The translations under genes and the position numbers were made by a program. A stretch of 64,000 nt of DNA from Epithemia pelagica. Lineage: Eukaryota; Bacillariophyta; Bacillariophyceae; Surirellales; Surirellaceae. The stretch is taken from NCBI GenBank assembly GCA_946965045.2, contig OX337238.1:1116001-1180000 (forward strand), given 5' to 3'. Of the stretch, positions 1-10,519 are shown one piece after another (position 1 is the stretch's first letter; each line of letters begins with the position of its first letter). The notes beneath the pieces are model-generated. The model was not told the origin of the DNA. It saw only the letters and a program-made list of their open reading frames with translations, and did not search any database.

Positions 1-222
1 TAACATGTGACAGATATAAACACGATAAGCATTGGGGATTCTTTCGTCCGCTTCTCCGGCTTCCGGCACTACAAAAACATGGCGCCCAAAGAACAGCAAT
101 AGCGGACAGAGGGCGAAGGACGATTGACATTCGAGACTTCCACGTCTTTGACAACATATCCAGCTTGAATTGAACAACACTGCAGCTGCATACGACCAAC
201 AAAAGAAAAATACGTGAAGAAC

Positions 223-3063
223 ATGAGGCAGAAGAAATCCCACCGAATATCGGTGCCTTCTCCTCCACGAAAGCCAACGGAAAGTGAATGTATGAATGAG
301 GACTTGGAGATGGCCAGTACAAATAATCTTGGGGAGAGCCATCTTGCTCCGCCAAACGAGCATACGGCAGACGAAGATGCGTCCAACTCAATGACCGCTT
401 CCTTATCTAGAAGCGTGGGAGGTCACTGGGCAACCACGAGTAAGAGATTCATGACTATATCTCCTTTTCACAAGATGAGCGACTTATAATGTGTTTCTTT
501 GCTCGACCTCTGTCAAAAACAGGGACGATTATGGTTCTGATATTCGCCCTCAGTTTAGCAACTTGCTTGTCGTTTATCGCAGTGGGAGTTTCACGAGCCA
601 AAGACAGAGAAGAAGATGATTTTCATCGAGATGCTCAAGACTTTGTCAAAAAAATTCAGGCGAGTTGGGATGAGTACGTGAATGCAGCATCGTTAGTTCA
701 TGCTCGTTGTCGTGACGGTTCCTTTACCCGTTCCGAGTTTCGGGAAATGTATGAATATTTGGTTGCCGGTGGTTTGGATTTCAAGGCCGTCCAATTTGAT
801 CCACTAGTGCCTCACGAAAAACGACAAGAGATGGAGGATGAGGCTCGAGCTTATTTTGCCGAATATTACCCTCACGTAGACTACAAAGGAATCAGGGGCT
901 TTGAACCTAACATCCCGGGCCTGTCTCATCGATCTGATCAACCTTTTTACTATCCAATTCACTATATGGAACCAGTCCGAGGAAATGAGGCAGCGATTGA
1001 TTTAGATTATTACTCATCTGAATCCAGACGAAAAACAGTGGATGCTGTATTAAGTCGAGGCTTGCCGGCTGTGACAAATCGTCTTGTTTTAGTCAAAACA
1101 CCTGGTGAAGTGAATCGATGTACGCCAGATGATGACGATGCCTATGGAGTCGTCTTGATGCACCCTGGTGTCAATCTGACATCACAACCTGATATCTGGC
1201 CGAAAGAATTTTCATCCTTTGTCATTTGCATGCCTCAACTCTTGTTCAAGGCGACCGAAACGCAAGTCAAAAGCTTAGCTGTCTACATTCACGATAGCAC
1301 ACCGGCAGACCACCGTCATCGTGATCCGGATTTCTTGGGTGCTCTTCGTGCCGATGTCAAAGGCATTGGGGATGTCCAGTATACCCTTCTTGATGAAGTA
1401 TCTCTTTCGTCATTAAACGGTAATGGTCTCTACCACCGTCAAGACATCCCGGTGGCGAATCGAATGTGGACTATTACTGTGGTACCTGTGGACGGAACAT
1501 ACAATCCGCACTTGGTGTTTGTCATTCTAGGTGGCAGTATCATTTTTGTTGCTGGGCTTTGTCTGACCCTGTGGGTGTACGCCAACACGGCTCGCATACG
1601 GAAGTTCAATGCCATGAAATTCGAATCCGAAGCTGAGAAGGCAAAACTTATTCTGGACAATGCTCGACAAGCGACCCGAGCTGAACGAGAGCTGAACGAT
1701 TTTATTGCACACGAGGTGCGAAATCCGGTCGCAGCCGCCATGGCAGCCACTAGCTTTGTGAAAACAGCAATCCTCAAAGACCCTCCCCTGGTGGACGAGG
1801 AAGCGCGGCAACAAGCACGTGACGATGTGGGTGTGATTGAAAGTGCTCTGACGTTTGTCAATGACTTGTTGCGCAATATGTTGGATATGCATCGCGCGGC
1901 CGACAAACAACTCAAAGTCAGCAAGAGTGCAACGGATGTTTTGCATGATGTTTTGGAACCTGTTCATGCCATGTTGCATCAGAAAAGAGATCGCGTTGAA
2001 CTCATTATTGAATGTACACCCAACCTATACGTCATGACTGATTCTCTTCGATTGAAACAAGTAATATTGAACTTGGGTCGTAATTCGGCCAAGTTTGTCA
2101 ATGATGGTTTCATAAGGCTTCGTGCTGAAGTTGTCAACAATGAAGTGATTTTGTCCGTGGAAGATTCGGGACCTGGAATACCGCAACAAAAAAGGGAGCT
2201 TCTGTTCGCCAAGTTCCAAGAAAGTTTGGATCGACTAAGCCAAGGGACGGTGAGTTATCTTTAGCACAAAGCTTTTGTGTTCTGATGAACTGATGGCTAA
2301 TGCATCGATTTTGTTCATTAAATCTACACAGGGAATTGGCTTGTTTCTTTGTAAGAATTTGGTAGAGCTGATGGGAGGGGAAATCTCTCTGGATGACGAC
2401 TACGATAGTGGAATTCCAAATCAACCAGGTACCCGATTTGTTGTGAACTTGAAGGTCCAACCCGTGGATGTGTCGGTGGCTGAGCTAGTTTCACCGTCTG
2501 TTGACGAGACAGCTTCTGGAGAATTTGACGATGTTGAAAATGCTTTGGAAGAGGACGTTTCGCATGATGGTACAGAGAACAAGGACAGCCAAGGAACTGA
2601 AGAAACCTCACCTAGCAGTGACGTAGAAACTACAAGTGCAACGTCCCCGATTCCACGCAACAGGAGTTTCCCAAAGAATCTACCTCCAAATCTATCTGTT
2701 TTGCTTGTTGATGATGATTCCATGATTCGCAAAATGTTCTCACGAGCTATTGTAACAGTAGCCCCCACGTGGACCTTTCGACAAGCTGCTAATGGTGAGA
2801 CGGCTCTTCGCATAACAGAGGACGAACAGTTTGATCTAATTTTCATGGATATGTATATGGCCAGTGTTGAGAAACAATTGTTGGGAACTGAGACTGTGGC
2901 GGAAATGCGTTCCAGAGGCATCAAGTCCCGAATATGCGGCTTGTCGGCCAACGACAAGGAAATTGAATTTTTGGAAGTTGGGGCTGATGCATTTGCCTTC
3001 AAACCATTTCCCTGCGCACCGGCAGCCCTCACAGCAGAACTCTTACGTGTCCTTTATAGCTGA
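223..3063 (+). CDS. CHASE-domain hybrid histidine kinase with C-terminal receiver
   Basis: Membrane sensor kinase of the two-component phosphorelay. The main open frame starts at ATG 489. It has a membrane segment (residues about 12-34 of that frame), an extracellular CHASE-like region (about 60-330, with the PVxYxxP and N..DxxS landmarks), a second membrane segment (about 341-366), a HisKA H-box IAHEVRNP with the phospho-accepting His at residue 408, an N-box (LNLGRNSAKF), a G1 box (DSGPGIP), and after an intron the G2 box (GTGIGL). A receiver domain follows (LLVDDD near nt 2708; phospho-acceptor Asp in FMDMYM, codon 2848). The intron at 2250-2331 (GTGAGT..ACAG, 82 nt) restores the frame exactly. 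Upstream, ATG 223 opens a 90-aa basic/serine-rich frame ending in TAA at 487-489. It joins the kinase frame if a 35-nt GTAAGA..CAAG segment (440-474) is removed, giving a 907-aa product. Otherwise the kinase begins at 489 (830 aa). The ligand is unknown. Confidence 0.9.
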
Positions 3064-3190
3064 GAACAAACCTATGGGATGACAGGGTTTGTGTCGAGCT
3101 TTGCTGAATGTTCGTCTTTTCCTTGATCGGTTGCCCTGCAGTAGCCGATACTTTGTGACTAACGCATGTCAGTTCCACACGTCCTCTCTC

Positions 3191-3448
3191 ATGAATCGAT
3201 ATGCGCAAAGGCAACATGCCCTGAACTCACAAAGAACGAACGAAGGGGTCAACATGGCCAACGATGGTGCTGTCGTTGTATCCTTCAACGGATCTGGTGA
3301 GGAACCTTACGATGCTTCTGCGCCTCATATTGAAAGCACACGATCCGACGAGACCATGAGTGGCTTCCATTCTCACATGCGTGCAGTTGAGAGCAAACGA
3401 CTTATTGAGAAAAAGTGGTTCACGTCAAAGTACGTCTATATAAATTAA
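3191..3448 (+). CDS. Small hypothetical ORF, possible first exon
   Basis: An 85-codon frame starting at ATG 3191, 127 nt downstream of the histidine kinase stop. I recognise no domain. It is hydrophilic and ends in a basic stretch (KRLIEKKWF). The sequence right after the TSK codons is GTACGT, a good donor site, so this may be a first exon whose partner I cannot find, or the cytosolic N-terminal remnant of a second sensor kinase, since the kinase next door also has a hydrophilic leader ending in a basic patch. The frame stays open upstream to about 3089 but without another ATG that I favour. It may also be non-coding. Confidence 0.25.
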   Translation: MNRYAQRQHALNSQRTNEGVNMANDGAVVVSFNGSGEEPYDASAPHIESTRSDETMSGFHSHMRAVESKRLIEKKWFTSKYVYIN

Positions 3449-4058
3449 TGTGTTCACAATCCCAATAATGGCATGGTCGTAAGCTCCTTCATGATCTGGT
3501 GCCGGGGAAATCTTCATGCACTCGCACTTACAGAGAGTGATTGATAAGTTAATATAGTCACAAGTAATCGATGTCGTGTTGTCCGAGCCCGAATTTACCT
3601 GCCGCATGGTGACATGTGGACAAGACGACCGCATAGCTTCGTTAAACTCCAGAAGGCGAGTGGAGATAAGCTTCTCAATGAATGCATACCAAAAGTGTTA
3701 ATATAACATGGTTGAAATCTGATATATTCGTTCGTGGACGGCATCTTTTCTAAAGGAGCCTTCGGCGGAAAAAGAAGACATGGTCAGACGGACGGCTGCT
3801 CTGATGTCAAAATATCTTCTCGGTGTATAGTTGAGTAGTCTTCCTGAGGAGTTACCATGTCTAAGAGAGAGTGTGCGAATAATTTTGTCTAGACATTATC
3901 GTTGGACCGAACGGTCTCTCGTCACGTCCACATGTCATCTAAGAATTTAATTCTTGTCTTCTGGTCCTCCACCGGTTCTTTCGCCTCAGAGAGTATTGTG
4001 GAAAGGTGTTATATACGTTTGATGATACTGTGGCAGCTTTGATACAGTTAAGCTGTTC
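3449..4058. other. Intergenic, no gene seen
   Basis: AT-rich spacer between the sensor kinase region and the convergent V-ATPase gene. Only short frames without recognisable content are present, and I see no RNA gene or repeat. Confidence 0.5.
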
Positions 4059-5128
4059 TTACTTTCCTTCGGGGAAGAGAATGGCACGAATCGACGGCAA
4101 AAGTTCTTCGTACACAAGCTTAAGACGCGATTGCATGGTGTTGTCACATACCAATTTTCCATTAAGCGCGGTCAACAAGACACCACCGGATGATTTTTCG
4201 GACAAGTGTTTGGAAGCATCCTCATTGAGTTTGACAATGGGTTTCAGTGTAACACCCGACTCGCGTTGCATGATTTCAACATATTCCGCCACGGCAGGAG
4301 CCAAAATCTTTTGCACAGTCGCCACATCTTCGGCACGGCAGAAGACAGTGACTTCGTTTTCCTCAATCTTGATCAACCCTTGCACAATCAATTTTTGCAA
4401 CAATTGGGGGTAATTGGCACCTCGTGCCACGACACCACATTTAGAAGTGGATTCTGTCATGAGATTACCCAAAAGTTCATCACGAATCTTCATTTTCTTC
4501 ACACGACATTCACCAATTTCAGCTGAACGAGAAATGCGTTCCTTGATTTCATTATCTTTTTCCTTCTTGGCAAATTCATCTTGGATGCGCAATTTGGCCT
4601 CGTGAACCAAAGTTTGCTTCTCCAAGTTGAAATCGTGTTCCGTCTAAGGAGTAGAGTTGATGCAGATATTCAAAAAACCACGATAAAGCGGAACAAAGAG
4701 AGAATGAAAAGTCAGGTCAGTCTCTTCGAATGATACACAGGGGGTGGTGATGCAAGTGCCAATGACGACAACAAGAGGGAGCAAGGGCAAACAATGCTGC
4801 CACTTCTCTTCATCCAAAGGACGCTTATCAATTCTAGAGTGCCGCAGACGACAACAACCTGTTTTCAGGCTCTAGCGGTCATTGTGCTTTCGTCACATCG
4901 ACGATCCAGTGGATTGCAATGGCTTGTCCAAGAAATTCCATCCAGAGCTTGGACAATATCCGTTGTGTTTACGACTGTGTCGCAAAGAGTAGTATAAAAA
5001 TCATCCGCATTGCAACTCCTGTGGGAGCGGTCCCTTCATCTTACCTTGACACGGATTTCGTTGGCCTTTTCATGGGCCTCTTGGAGAATGAAATTCACCA
5101 TTTGTCGAATTTGGTCGGTGGCTGCCAT
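4059..5128 (-). CDS. V-type proton ATPase subunit E
   Basis: Peripheral-stalk subunit of the V1 sector of the vacuolar H+-ATPase, which links the catalytic head to the membrane stator. Two exons. Exon 1 (5128-5045, 28 codons) encodes the N-terminal helix beginning MAATDQIRQMVNFI. Exon 2 (4643-4059) encodes the long charged helix (HEAKLRIQDEF region) and the globular C-terminal domain with GGVLLTALNGK..CDNT..RL, the family's most conserved patch. The 401-nt intron has GTAAGA donor and TTAG acceptor sites in phase 0. The spliced product is 222 aa, the usual family length. The start is fixed by the conserved N-terminus, which lies wholly in exon 1. It is arranged head-to-head with the PH-like gene across about 0.8 kb. 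Confidence 0.95.
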
Positions 5129-5940
5129 GGTTGTTGTCCTTCTTCGGTTGCAATGATATGGAACTAGGTAGGTAGTGCGCAGTTGTGTTGCAATGCGCCA
5201 GTGTGGAGTAAAAATAATAGAGCACAAAATGGAAATATTTCTTGGAGCAATGATTCACTATCGGACACCGTACAGACCGACAATTGTGCCGTGGACACGA
5301 AATGCGACTAATCAGGAGGTCCCGAGCCATCACGGGACACGAGCCGCTCTTGGCGATGGTATGGTAGGGGCATATGAGACCATTCTTCAAAAAGCCAATG
5401 TTGCCTATAGCTCTATTGTATTGTACATTTTGTCACGCCGGCATTGCCATGATCTCGACGCATACATAAGGAACTAAATCATATGTAGATATGATGCCGC
5501 GCCAGGCGGACTTTTGTTGTAGCCGACGAACAACATGGAGCGTGTGCCGGGTAGACAGCAAGCGAGGACGTGGACGGAGTGCACGGTCGGTCGTTAGAGC
5601 ACACGCCAAAGGAATTGTGTGACTGGCGGCCGCGAACCGACCATGGTGTTTGCGCCCTCGATAACAACTACATCGTCGACAACCCAACAATTGTTACAAC
5701 GCTATTAGTTGAAAGAGTTTAGTTCCGAGGGACGTTGCACTCCGTTATTATTCTGATTCGTCGTGTTAACCTCGTTAATTGTTTGTCTCCCTGAGTTGTT
5801 GCTGGAAGAACCCATTTTGTTGTGACAACCTGCAATTGGAAGAACACCATCATCATCGACTCCTCAAAAATTCAAACGCAACAAACAGAAAGGGAAAACG
5901 AAGCGAAGCGCGATCACAGCAATACTACATCACTTTGACA
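5129..5940. other. Divergent intergenic region
   Basis: 812 bp between the start codons of the V-ATPase E gene (minus) and the PH-like gene (plus), so it presumably holds both promoters. Open frames on both strands have no recognisable content. I cannot assign a TATA box or other site with confidence. Confidence 0.5.
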
Positions 5941-6976
5941 ATGGGGAACAACCGTCCCAAGGGCCCACTGGGCATTGATCCATTGCAATTTTCAGCCTTT
6001 TTGTTTGCAGTCTTGGTTCTTTTTGTACTATACCTATTATTGCCAAGAGCAATCCGGAAACAATACTTTGGGGCGTATCCTAAACGACATGCATGGAGCG
6101 CCAGAGCAAGGTCACGAAGAGGGCGAGCAGGATATGGTGGACAGGTGCGTGGCTTGTGGCTTTCTTTTGCGACATCACTCGCCAATTGCCGAGTTTGCGC
6201 TCAATGGACGTAGTCTGGTGCTGACCCATATATTTCTTTCCCTCAATGTCATGTACTTCTCACAGTCATCTGTCGGTGACGGAGCTTCGTACACAGGTGG
6301 ATCGTCTTTGGGAACAGGTTCAATCCCTAGTAACAATCGTCCCATGAGCGGTGTAGGCCTGGGTGGTGTTTCTGGAGGTAGAAGAAACGATGAACAAGTG
6401 GTGGATTTTGCTGGGCAGCAAAATTCGCAACAGCATTTATTGGATATGCAACAGAATGATGAAATTGTTATCAGTGCCGCCATGCAACAACTGCGTGATC
6501 CAGGTGTACTGATTGTGGCTCACGGAAGTCGTGGAAAGCCCAAGACGGTGCGTTTGCAATTGACAGAGCAAGCCATAACATGGAGGACGGAAACTCGGAA
6601 AAAGTCAAAGGATAACAAACCCAAAATGGGCAAATTGCATCAAGTACCGCTCTCGCATATCATGTACGTGGATGTGGGCAAGCAAACCACGGCCCTGCGC
6701 AGAGTCGAAAACGCGAGTGTTTCCGAGGCCTTGTGCTTTTCTCTATTAACCAAGGAAGGTTCATTGGACTTGGAAGCCAATTCTCCACGAGAGCGAGATG
6801 CATTGGTATCCTGCTTCTCTCTGGTGTTGGATGAAGTGCATGCTCAAAACTGGAGAGATATTTATCGAGGACCAAGTAGTGATATGCCGAGTTCCTTTGA
6901 TGAATTGGATCCACAAGAAGGAACAGCACATGCACATGATCCCAATCAACAGCAGCAACAACAACTTCCTAAATAG
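5941..6976 (+). CDS. Membrane-anchored PH-like domain protein
   Basis: Predicted 304-aa protein in two exons: 5941-6144 and 6266-6976. The 121-nt intron (GTGCGT..CACAG) moves the reading frame exactly as needed. Residues about 16-36 form one strongly hydrophobic segment followed by an arginine-rich stretch, suggesting a short lumenal or extracellular N-terminus and a cytosolic body. Residues about 147-259 have a pleckstrin-homology-like pattern of strands ending in an amphipathic helix (SPRERDALVSCFSLVLDEV). The region between is glycine/serine/asparagine-rich, and the C-terminus ends in a glutamine run. The ATG at 5941 is chosen because it directly precedes the membrane segment. Lipid or protein binding by the PH-like fold is an inference; no specific pathway can be named. 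Confidence 0.75.
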
Positions 6977-7981
6977 CAGCAGGAGGAAGCTGTCTGGAAC
7001 AGGAATCACCCGTTGTCGTACTATGTTTTTCTATCTATGATTACTATTTTAATTGGGCCTACAACAACTGCAAATAGTCTTTAAATAAGGTATGCTAGAG
7101 AATGTAAGAGTTACTTGCAGCGCGATAGGAAGCGATAAATTCCCAGCCTCTTAGTTCGAGCTGAGGCGAATTTCGAGCTATGCAATATGCAACCAGAAAC
7201 CATGCTTCTACGGTAGTGCAGAGGAGGCATGATGGGTGATGGGCTGGAACCTGGAACTAAAACCCAAAATGATTTTTTTCCAGTGAGGAAAGTTTTGTTC
7301 TATCTGCACCTTGAACGGACTCTTTCACAGGATGTATTAACAAGGTCAGTGGCCAAACCAATATTTGTCGCAGTGTGGCATTGACGGAATCCTTTCGCGG
7401 CTTGGAAAACTTGAAGAGAAATGACTGTACCGAATGACAATTGCGATCCGTGCCTCCAGTAATCGGATCCCAGAAAAGACACGGGATCTCAATGATCGGC
7501 GATATGATGGATGCACCTGGATGCACGAGATCTCGCACTCATCGAGCATCAAACGCAATGACAGGGATGGGTCTTTTGATTTTGAAGTGAATCATTCATT
7601 CAGAATGACCAAAGAGCTTCCCATACGCGACCAAATGACGTATTTCGCAATCTGGGTTCTGGCTACGTTGTAGATGGTGGTCACACTTGTGGGACGAATG
7701 GACATGATGCAGTGGGAATTTGACAAAAGTTTTCCTTTCAAGTTTCAAAAGAGGGAAGCAGAAGAAAAGCAAAGGAGAGTAATCCATCACATTGTATTAT
7801 ACAGCTCAGAACAACCCCATCGTATTGAAAGGCCTCGGGTGGTACCTTCAACGTTTGTTTCGCCTTTCGGAAGTTTCCATTGTCTTTCTGCAACTTTATT
7901 TTTTGTGGCCTTGTGCACCAGGAAAACACCTCACGAGATTCCTCGGCCTTGGGGATTGGCACGATTGGTCCCAATCTAATA
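6977..7981. other. Intergenic, possible 5' exon or UTR of next gene
   Basis: About 1 kb with no convincing gene. The frame of the downstream ZNF598-like gene is open back to about 7880 but has no ATG there, so a short untranslated or upstream exon could lie in this stretch. Confidence 0.4.
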
Positions 7982-10519
7982 ATGACGTACGGCGAAAACA
8001 GCAACCCCGAAGACACATCGGCATTGACTTTGACAAAATCATCTGAAACACACCATTGCTTGATTTGTTTTGATCCCTTGACATACCGGACCATTTTGCC
8101 CTGCAATCACAACGATGTGTGTCCAGTATGCGCCTTGCGATCACGGCATTTACATGGTGATTTAAAATGTCCAATTTGTAAGAAAGAGAACGAACAAGTC
8201 ATTGTGGACTCCATTCAACAACAAAAAGAATCATTTGACGATTATCCAATATGGGGCAATGATTTGGGAAACGACTTTTTGTTCAAGGAAGAGTACGGGG
8301 GCATGTTTGTTCGTGTGGATTACTATCAACGAGTATTGCAGCCTCTCTTGGGTTATCAGTGTGTCAAATGCAACGACTTTGATGGCACGCAAGAAGAACA
8401 ATGTACACCGGTGGCGGAACAGTCCAATCGAAATCAGCGGCAACAACACAAGTCTCCCTTGCGACTGTTGCAGGATCATTTACGAACGGCTCATCGTTTG
8501 ACTCTGTGTAATTTGTGCGTCGACAATCGACGCGATTTTGTCTCTCGTCTGCCTCGCTTTACTCCTTCACAACTTCAAAAGCACTTGAAACAAGGAGATG
8601 GCCCCAATTCAGCCTTTCGCGGGCACCCCGTATGTGAATTTTGTCGACCCAAGCGGTTCTATGATTTGCAACAGTTGCACGAACATTTGCGTCACGAGCA
8701 CTACAAGTGTGACATGTGCGAGAAACAGGGCAAGCCGAACCAATTTTTCAAAAACTACAACAGTTTGCAACGGCATTTTGATCAACAACACTTTTTGTGT
8801 CACAATCCTGCCTGTTTGGAAGCCCGTTTTGTTGTCTTTGAGAGTGAATTGGACTTGAGACATCATGAACGACAAGTTCACGGTGTGGTTTCATCGGAGT
8901 CCACCAAGATTAATTTGCAATTTCGATACAATCGACCAGTACAACAAGATTCGTATGAAAGACAAGAAGTGCCATCGAATCGAGATTTTGATTATGACTT
9001 GGAGGGACAAGCGTTTGTTCCTGAAGAGTTTGTCGCACCACCGACCAATGGCAGCGATACACCCACCGGAAATCTGGCACACCAACAACAGCAATCATCC
9101 CAGTTGCATCCACTTCATTTGCAGCGAACGGCGCAGTTGCGTGAGCGAGCCGCCCAATTGGCGCAAGAACAGGGACTTGCATCCGCGACACCCGCCTTTC
9201 CCTCCTTGTCGTCTTCGTCTCCAGAGGATGCGAGTAACCAAAACACTTCGTCACAACAACAACTAAGAGTAGGTTGGACGGGAGGAGGGACCATTCAACG
9301 AGTTGGTATTGCCAATCGGAATCCGGTTGTGGGAGCGAACCGTGAGGAGGCCTTTCCGGCCTTGCCCACCAGCAACAATAATAACAAGAAAAAGACCAAA
9401 AAGGCATCCAATCAACCTTTGTCATCTTCTGGTGCTGGTTCCAGGAACACCACCGCGACAGCATCCAGTAATACTTCCACCCTTGTAGCCATCCAACGTG
9501 CTGGGACTTCAGCACCGCCGTCTTGGGGGTCTGGACCTGCAGCTTCTTCCTCTGTGGTGGCACGGACCGCTACGCCCACCGTTGCCACGATGCGCACCGT
9601 AGCGCCACCCGGTCCCAAGGTTTCTGCGACGAGTCCCAATCTGTCTTCCGCCGACCAATTTCCCTCCTTGGGTGGTGGTACCAGTAACAAAAGCAAGAAC
9701 AGCAACATAAGGGCTCAGTCGAATCCCTACGCGTCTGCCAATGCATTGGCAAGACAATTGCACCAATCCAAGCATCCTACCACGAATAGCTGGAACACAT
9801 CTGCTCCATCCTCTTCGGTTCGTGCCATGAGTAGCAAGAATAGCAAGACAAATGGCGTGGGTGTAGCGAAGCCAAAGCAACCACCACAACAGCAACGACA
9901 AGCACCACAAGCTCCTCAACTGAACAGCATGTCACACTTTCCTCCACCGCCTCCGACTGAAGCATCTTTGACCAAAGCATCTATACGAGATCAATGGAGG
10001 AATTCAAGTACGGGAGGATCCAAACCCACAAATCACCAAACAGCCAATGTCCTCCAAGTACCTCTCTCGGCTGCGGCACGGTCCGCATCCTCCTCCTCCT
10101 CTGCATCAGCCAAGTCGGCCATTGAAGATTTGAAAGCCACGCTGGGGAAGCAAAAGTACAAGGAATTAAAACGTCTTACAGGTGAATTCGCGGGTGGAAG
10201 TTTGGATGGAACGGCCTACATTGATTTAGCTGCGGCCCTGTTTGACAAGGGCTACGGGGACGATGAGTTTTGGAATGGCGTTCCCTCCCTGGTGGAGTCT
10301 TGCCCAGCTCCCCCCACTCAAAAGACACGAGCCCTTCAATACTTGTCAGAATTGAAACGACTGCGCCATGGCGCCATGAATGCACAGGCCTTGACAACAG
10401 CGGCAGCTAGCGTTTCCTCCGCATCAAGTGCGGGATCGTCTCGGCAAACACCCAAACCGGCGACGGCAACTGTTCCAACTGGGGCGTGGTCCAAGAACAA
10501 ACCCAAGACAAGACGGTAA
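7982..10519 (+). CDS. ZNF598/Hel2-type RING and C2H2 zinc-finger E3 ubiquitin ligase
   Basis: 845-aa protein matching the architecture of ZNF598 (animals) and Hel2 (yeast), the E3 ligases that mark collided ribosomes for quality control by ubiquitinating small-subunit proteins. An N-terminal RING (residues about 25-72; CLICFD..LPCNH..CPVC..CPIC) is followed by a cluster of C2H2-like fingers (about 130-300; C..C..H..H pairs such as CEFC..HLRHEH, CDMC..HFDQQH, CHNPAC..HHERQVH). A long low-complexity Ser/Gln/Asn-rich region follows, containing the short aromatic motifs typical of this family (TPAFPSL, REEAFPAL, ADQFPSL), and then a helical C-terminal module (about 710-790; IEDLKATLGKQKYKEL). The open frame extends upstream to 7880 but only through a non-ATG codon, so the ATG at 7982 is used. 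No intron was found. Confidence 0.92.
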   Translation: MTYGENSNPEDTSALTLTKSSETHHCLICFDPLTYRTILPCNHNDVCPVCALRSRHLHGDLKCPICKKENEQVIVDSIQQQKESFDDYPIWGNDLGNDFLFKEEYGGMFVRVDYYQRVLQPLLGYQCVKCNDFDGTQEEQCTPVAEQSNRNQRQQHKSPLRLLQDHLRTAHRLTLCNLCVDNRRDFVSRLPRFTPSQLQKHLKQGDGPNSAFRGHPVCEFCRPKRFYDLQQLHEHLRHEHYKCDMCEKQGKPNQFFKNYNSLQRHFDQQHFLCHNPACLEARFVVFESELDLRHHERQVHGVVSSESTKINLQFRYNRPVQQDSYERQEVPSNRDFDYDLEGQAFVPEEFVAPPTNGSDTPTGNLAHQQQQSSQLHPLHLQRTAQLRERAAQLAQEQGLASATPAFPSLSSSSPEDASNQNTSSQQQLRVGWTGGGTIQRVGIANRNPVVGANREEAFPALPTSNNNNKKKTKKASNQPLSSSGAGSRNTTATASSNTSTLVAIQRAGTSAPPSWGSGPAASSSVVARTATPTVATMRTVAPPGPKVSATSPNLSSADQFPSLGGGTSNKSKNSNIRAQSNPYASANALARQLHQSKHPTTNSWNTSAPSSSVRAMSSKNSKTNGVGVAKPKQPPQQQRQAPQAPQLNSMSHFPPPPPTEASLTKASIRDQWRNSSTGGSKPTNHQTANVLQVPLSAAARSASSSSSASAKSAIEDLKATLGKQKYKELKRLTGEFAGGSLDGTAYIDLAAALFDKGYGDDEFWNGVPSLVESCPAPPTQKTRALQYLSELKRLRHGAMNAQALTTAAASVSSASSAGSSRQTPKPATATVPTGAWSKNKPKTRR

